Source of the DNA: Chloroflexi bacterium OHK40
GTDB taxonomy: Bacteria > Chloroflexota > Chloroflexia > Chloroflexales > Chloroflexaceae
NCBI GenBank assembly: GCA_004367505.1
Contig: SFCB01000173.1
Span: 1-34,561, forward strand
Reading direction: 5' to 3'
DNA length: 34,561 nucleotides
Shown: positions 34,263 through 34,561 of the stretch, piece after piece
Numbering within the stretch: position 1 is the stretch's first letter
Layout of the letters: every line of letters starts with the position of its first letter
Translations under genes and position numbers: made by a program
Notes under the pieces: generated by a model
Told to the model about the DNA's origin: nothing
The model's input: only the letters and a program-made list of their open reading frames with translations
The model's database searches: none

Positions 34263-34561
34263 ATGTTTGTGTTTCCAATCGGCGAGTTGATGGACGAGGC
34301 GGCGTTTTTGCGGTGGCTGGAGCGACACCTGCATCCAGAAGGCTTGCGTTGGCCACGCTGCTCCTCAACCAACCGACGCGACTTTTGCCCATATCAAGCC
34401 TTTCTGAGCTATCGCTGCCGGGACTGCCAGCGCTCCTACACGCTGGTTACGGGCACCGCATTCGAAAAAACCTAGGCCGGCAAACCCCGCTTGATCTGGC
34501 TGGGACGCTCATGGTAGAGTGCCGCCGGCAACCAGATGAGGTGGGAGGGTGTGATGGCAAA
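34263..34561 (+). pseudogene. Decayed zinc-ribbon transposase (IS1595-like), incomplete
   Basis: The first 70 residues match the N-terminal zinc-ribbon part of IS1595-like transposases (FLRWLERHLHPEGLRWPRCS, RCRDCQRSYTLVTGTAFEKT). The first Cys of the ribbon is replaced by Trp (RWPRC). A TAG stop at 34473-34475 cuts the frame where family members continue with LVLLLRG-like sequence; reading through gives LIWLGRSW and then a second in-frame TAG. The -1 frame is open to the window end after a run of six A (34465-34470). I favour a pseudogene over a programmed frameshift. It lies inside the element next to the excisionase genes and continues beyond the window. Confidence 0.65.

Larger units (their letters stand above)
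32195..34561. mobile_element. tRNA-Thr-linked integrative element, left end
   Basis: The sequence from the 3' part of tRNA-Thr onward reads as the integrase end of an integrated island: tRNA 3' end (putative attL), integrase, two excisionase-like genes in a coupled minus-strand operon, then transposase debris. The right boundary and its matching att repeat are outside the window. The type (prophage, ICE or passive island) cannot be decided. The exact left boundary inside the tRNA is assumed from the usual use of the T arm and acceptor. Confidence 0.75.

Overview
The window looks like a chromosomal segment of a filamentous, possibly phototrophic member of the Chloroflexota (class Chloroflexia). 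The pointers are the high GC content, an auracyanin-like blue-copper lipoprotein, large GT39-type membrane proteins with extra beta-sandwich domains, and secreted choice-of-anchor proteins that end in a short Leu-Pro-Leu motif. This placement is inferred from gene content; no rRNA or other phylogenetic marker is present.

Layout. 1-484 holds no recognisable gene. 485-1593 is a divergent pair, a CoA-binding protein (-) and the auracyanin-like cupredoxin (+). 1832-5203 is a promoter-led cluster: an orphan ParA ATPase with a C-terminal zinc ribbon, followed by two very hydrophobic, lysine-free membrane proteins. 5383-10237 (all -) holds a protein of unknown function, the Ada alkylation-repair protein and pyruvate phosphate dikinase, with three hairpins between the last two. 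10381-11204 has a 5'-truncated GH43 glycosidase remnant and a structured non-coding stretch that ends in a textbook intrinsic terminator. 11205-12886 (+) encodes an RNHCP zinc protein and a two-gene operon of a UPF0303/haem-degrading-family protein and a zinc-ribbon YbjQ-family protein. 13219-15045 (-) is a secreted beta-helix protein.

15423-19289 (-) is the cobalamin-dependent methionine synthase metH with a complete control region: a TTGACA/TATACT promoter, a SAM-I (S-box) riboswitch with an unusually long P3 arm, and an intrinsic terminator just before the ribosome binding site. 19391-28322 is a cell-surface and envelope block: a choice-of-anchor-Y secreted protein, two convergent GT-C-type membrane proteins, an alkaline-phosphatase-superfamily hydrolase and dihydroorotase (pyrC). 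28793-31961 carries a membrane-anchored SH3b protein and Lon protease.

The right end is mobile. A tRNA-Thr(CGT) with its own promoter is followed by a tyrosine integrase, two tandem duplicated excisionase-like HTH genes, and a decayed zinc-ribbon transposase that runs off the window. This is the tRNA-proximal end of an integrated element whose far end lies outside. Dispersed palindromic repeats with a GCAGCACGCTG-type core recur in intergenic regions at about 2.0, 5.3 and 20.3 kb, with a related terminator-like hairpin at 1.6 kb.

Most of the window is ordinary chromosome. The best candidates for something undescribed are the ParA-zinc-ribbon plus lysine-free membrane pair, the structured RNA-like region before the RNHCP gene, and the unseen cargo of the tRNA-Thr element.
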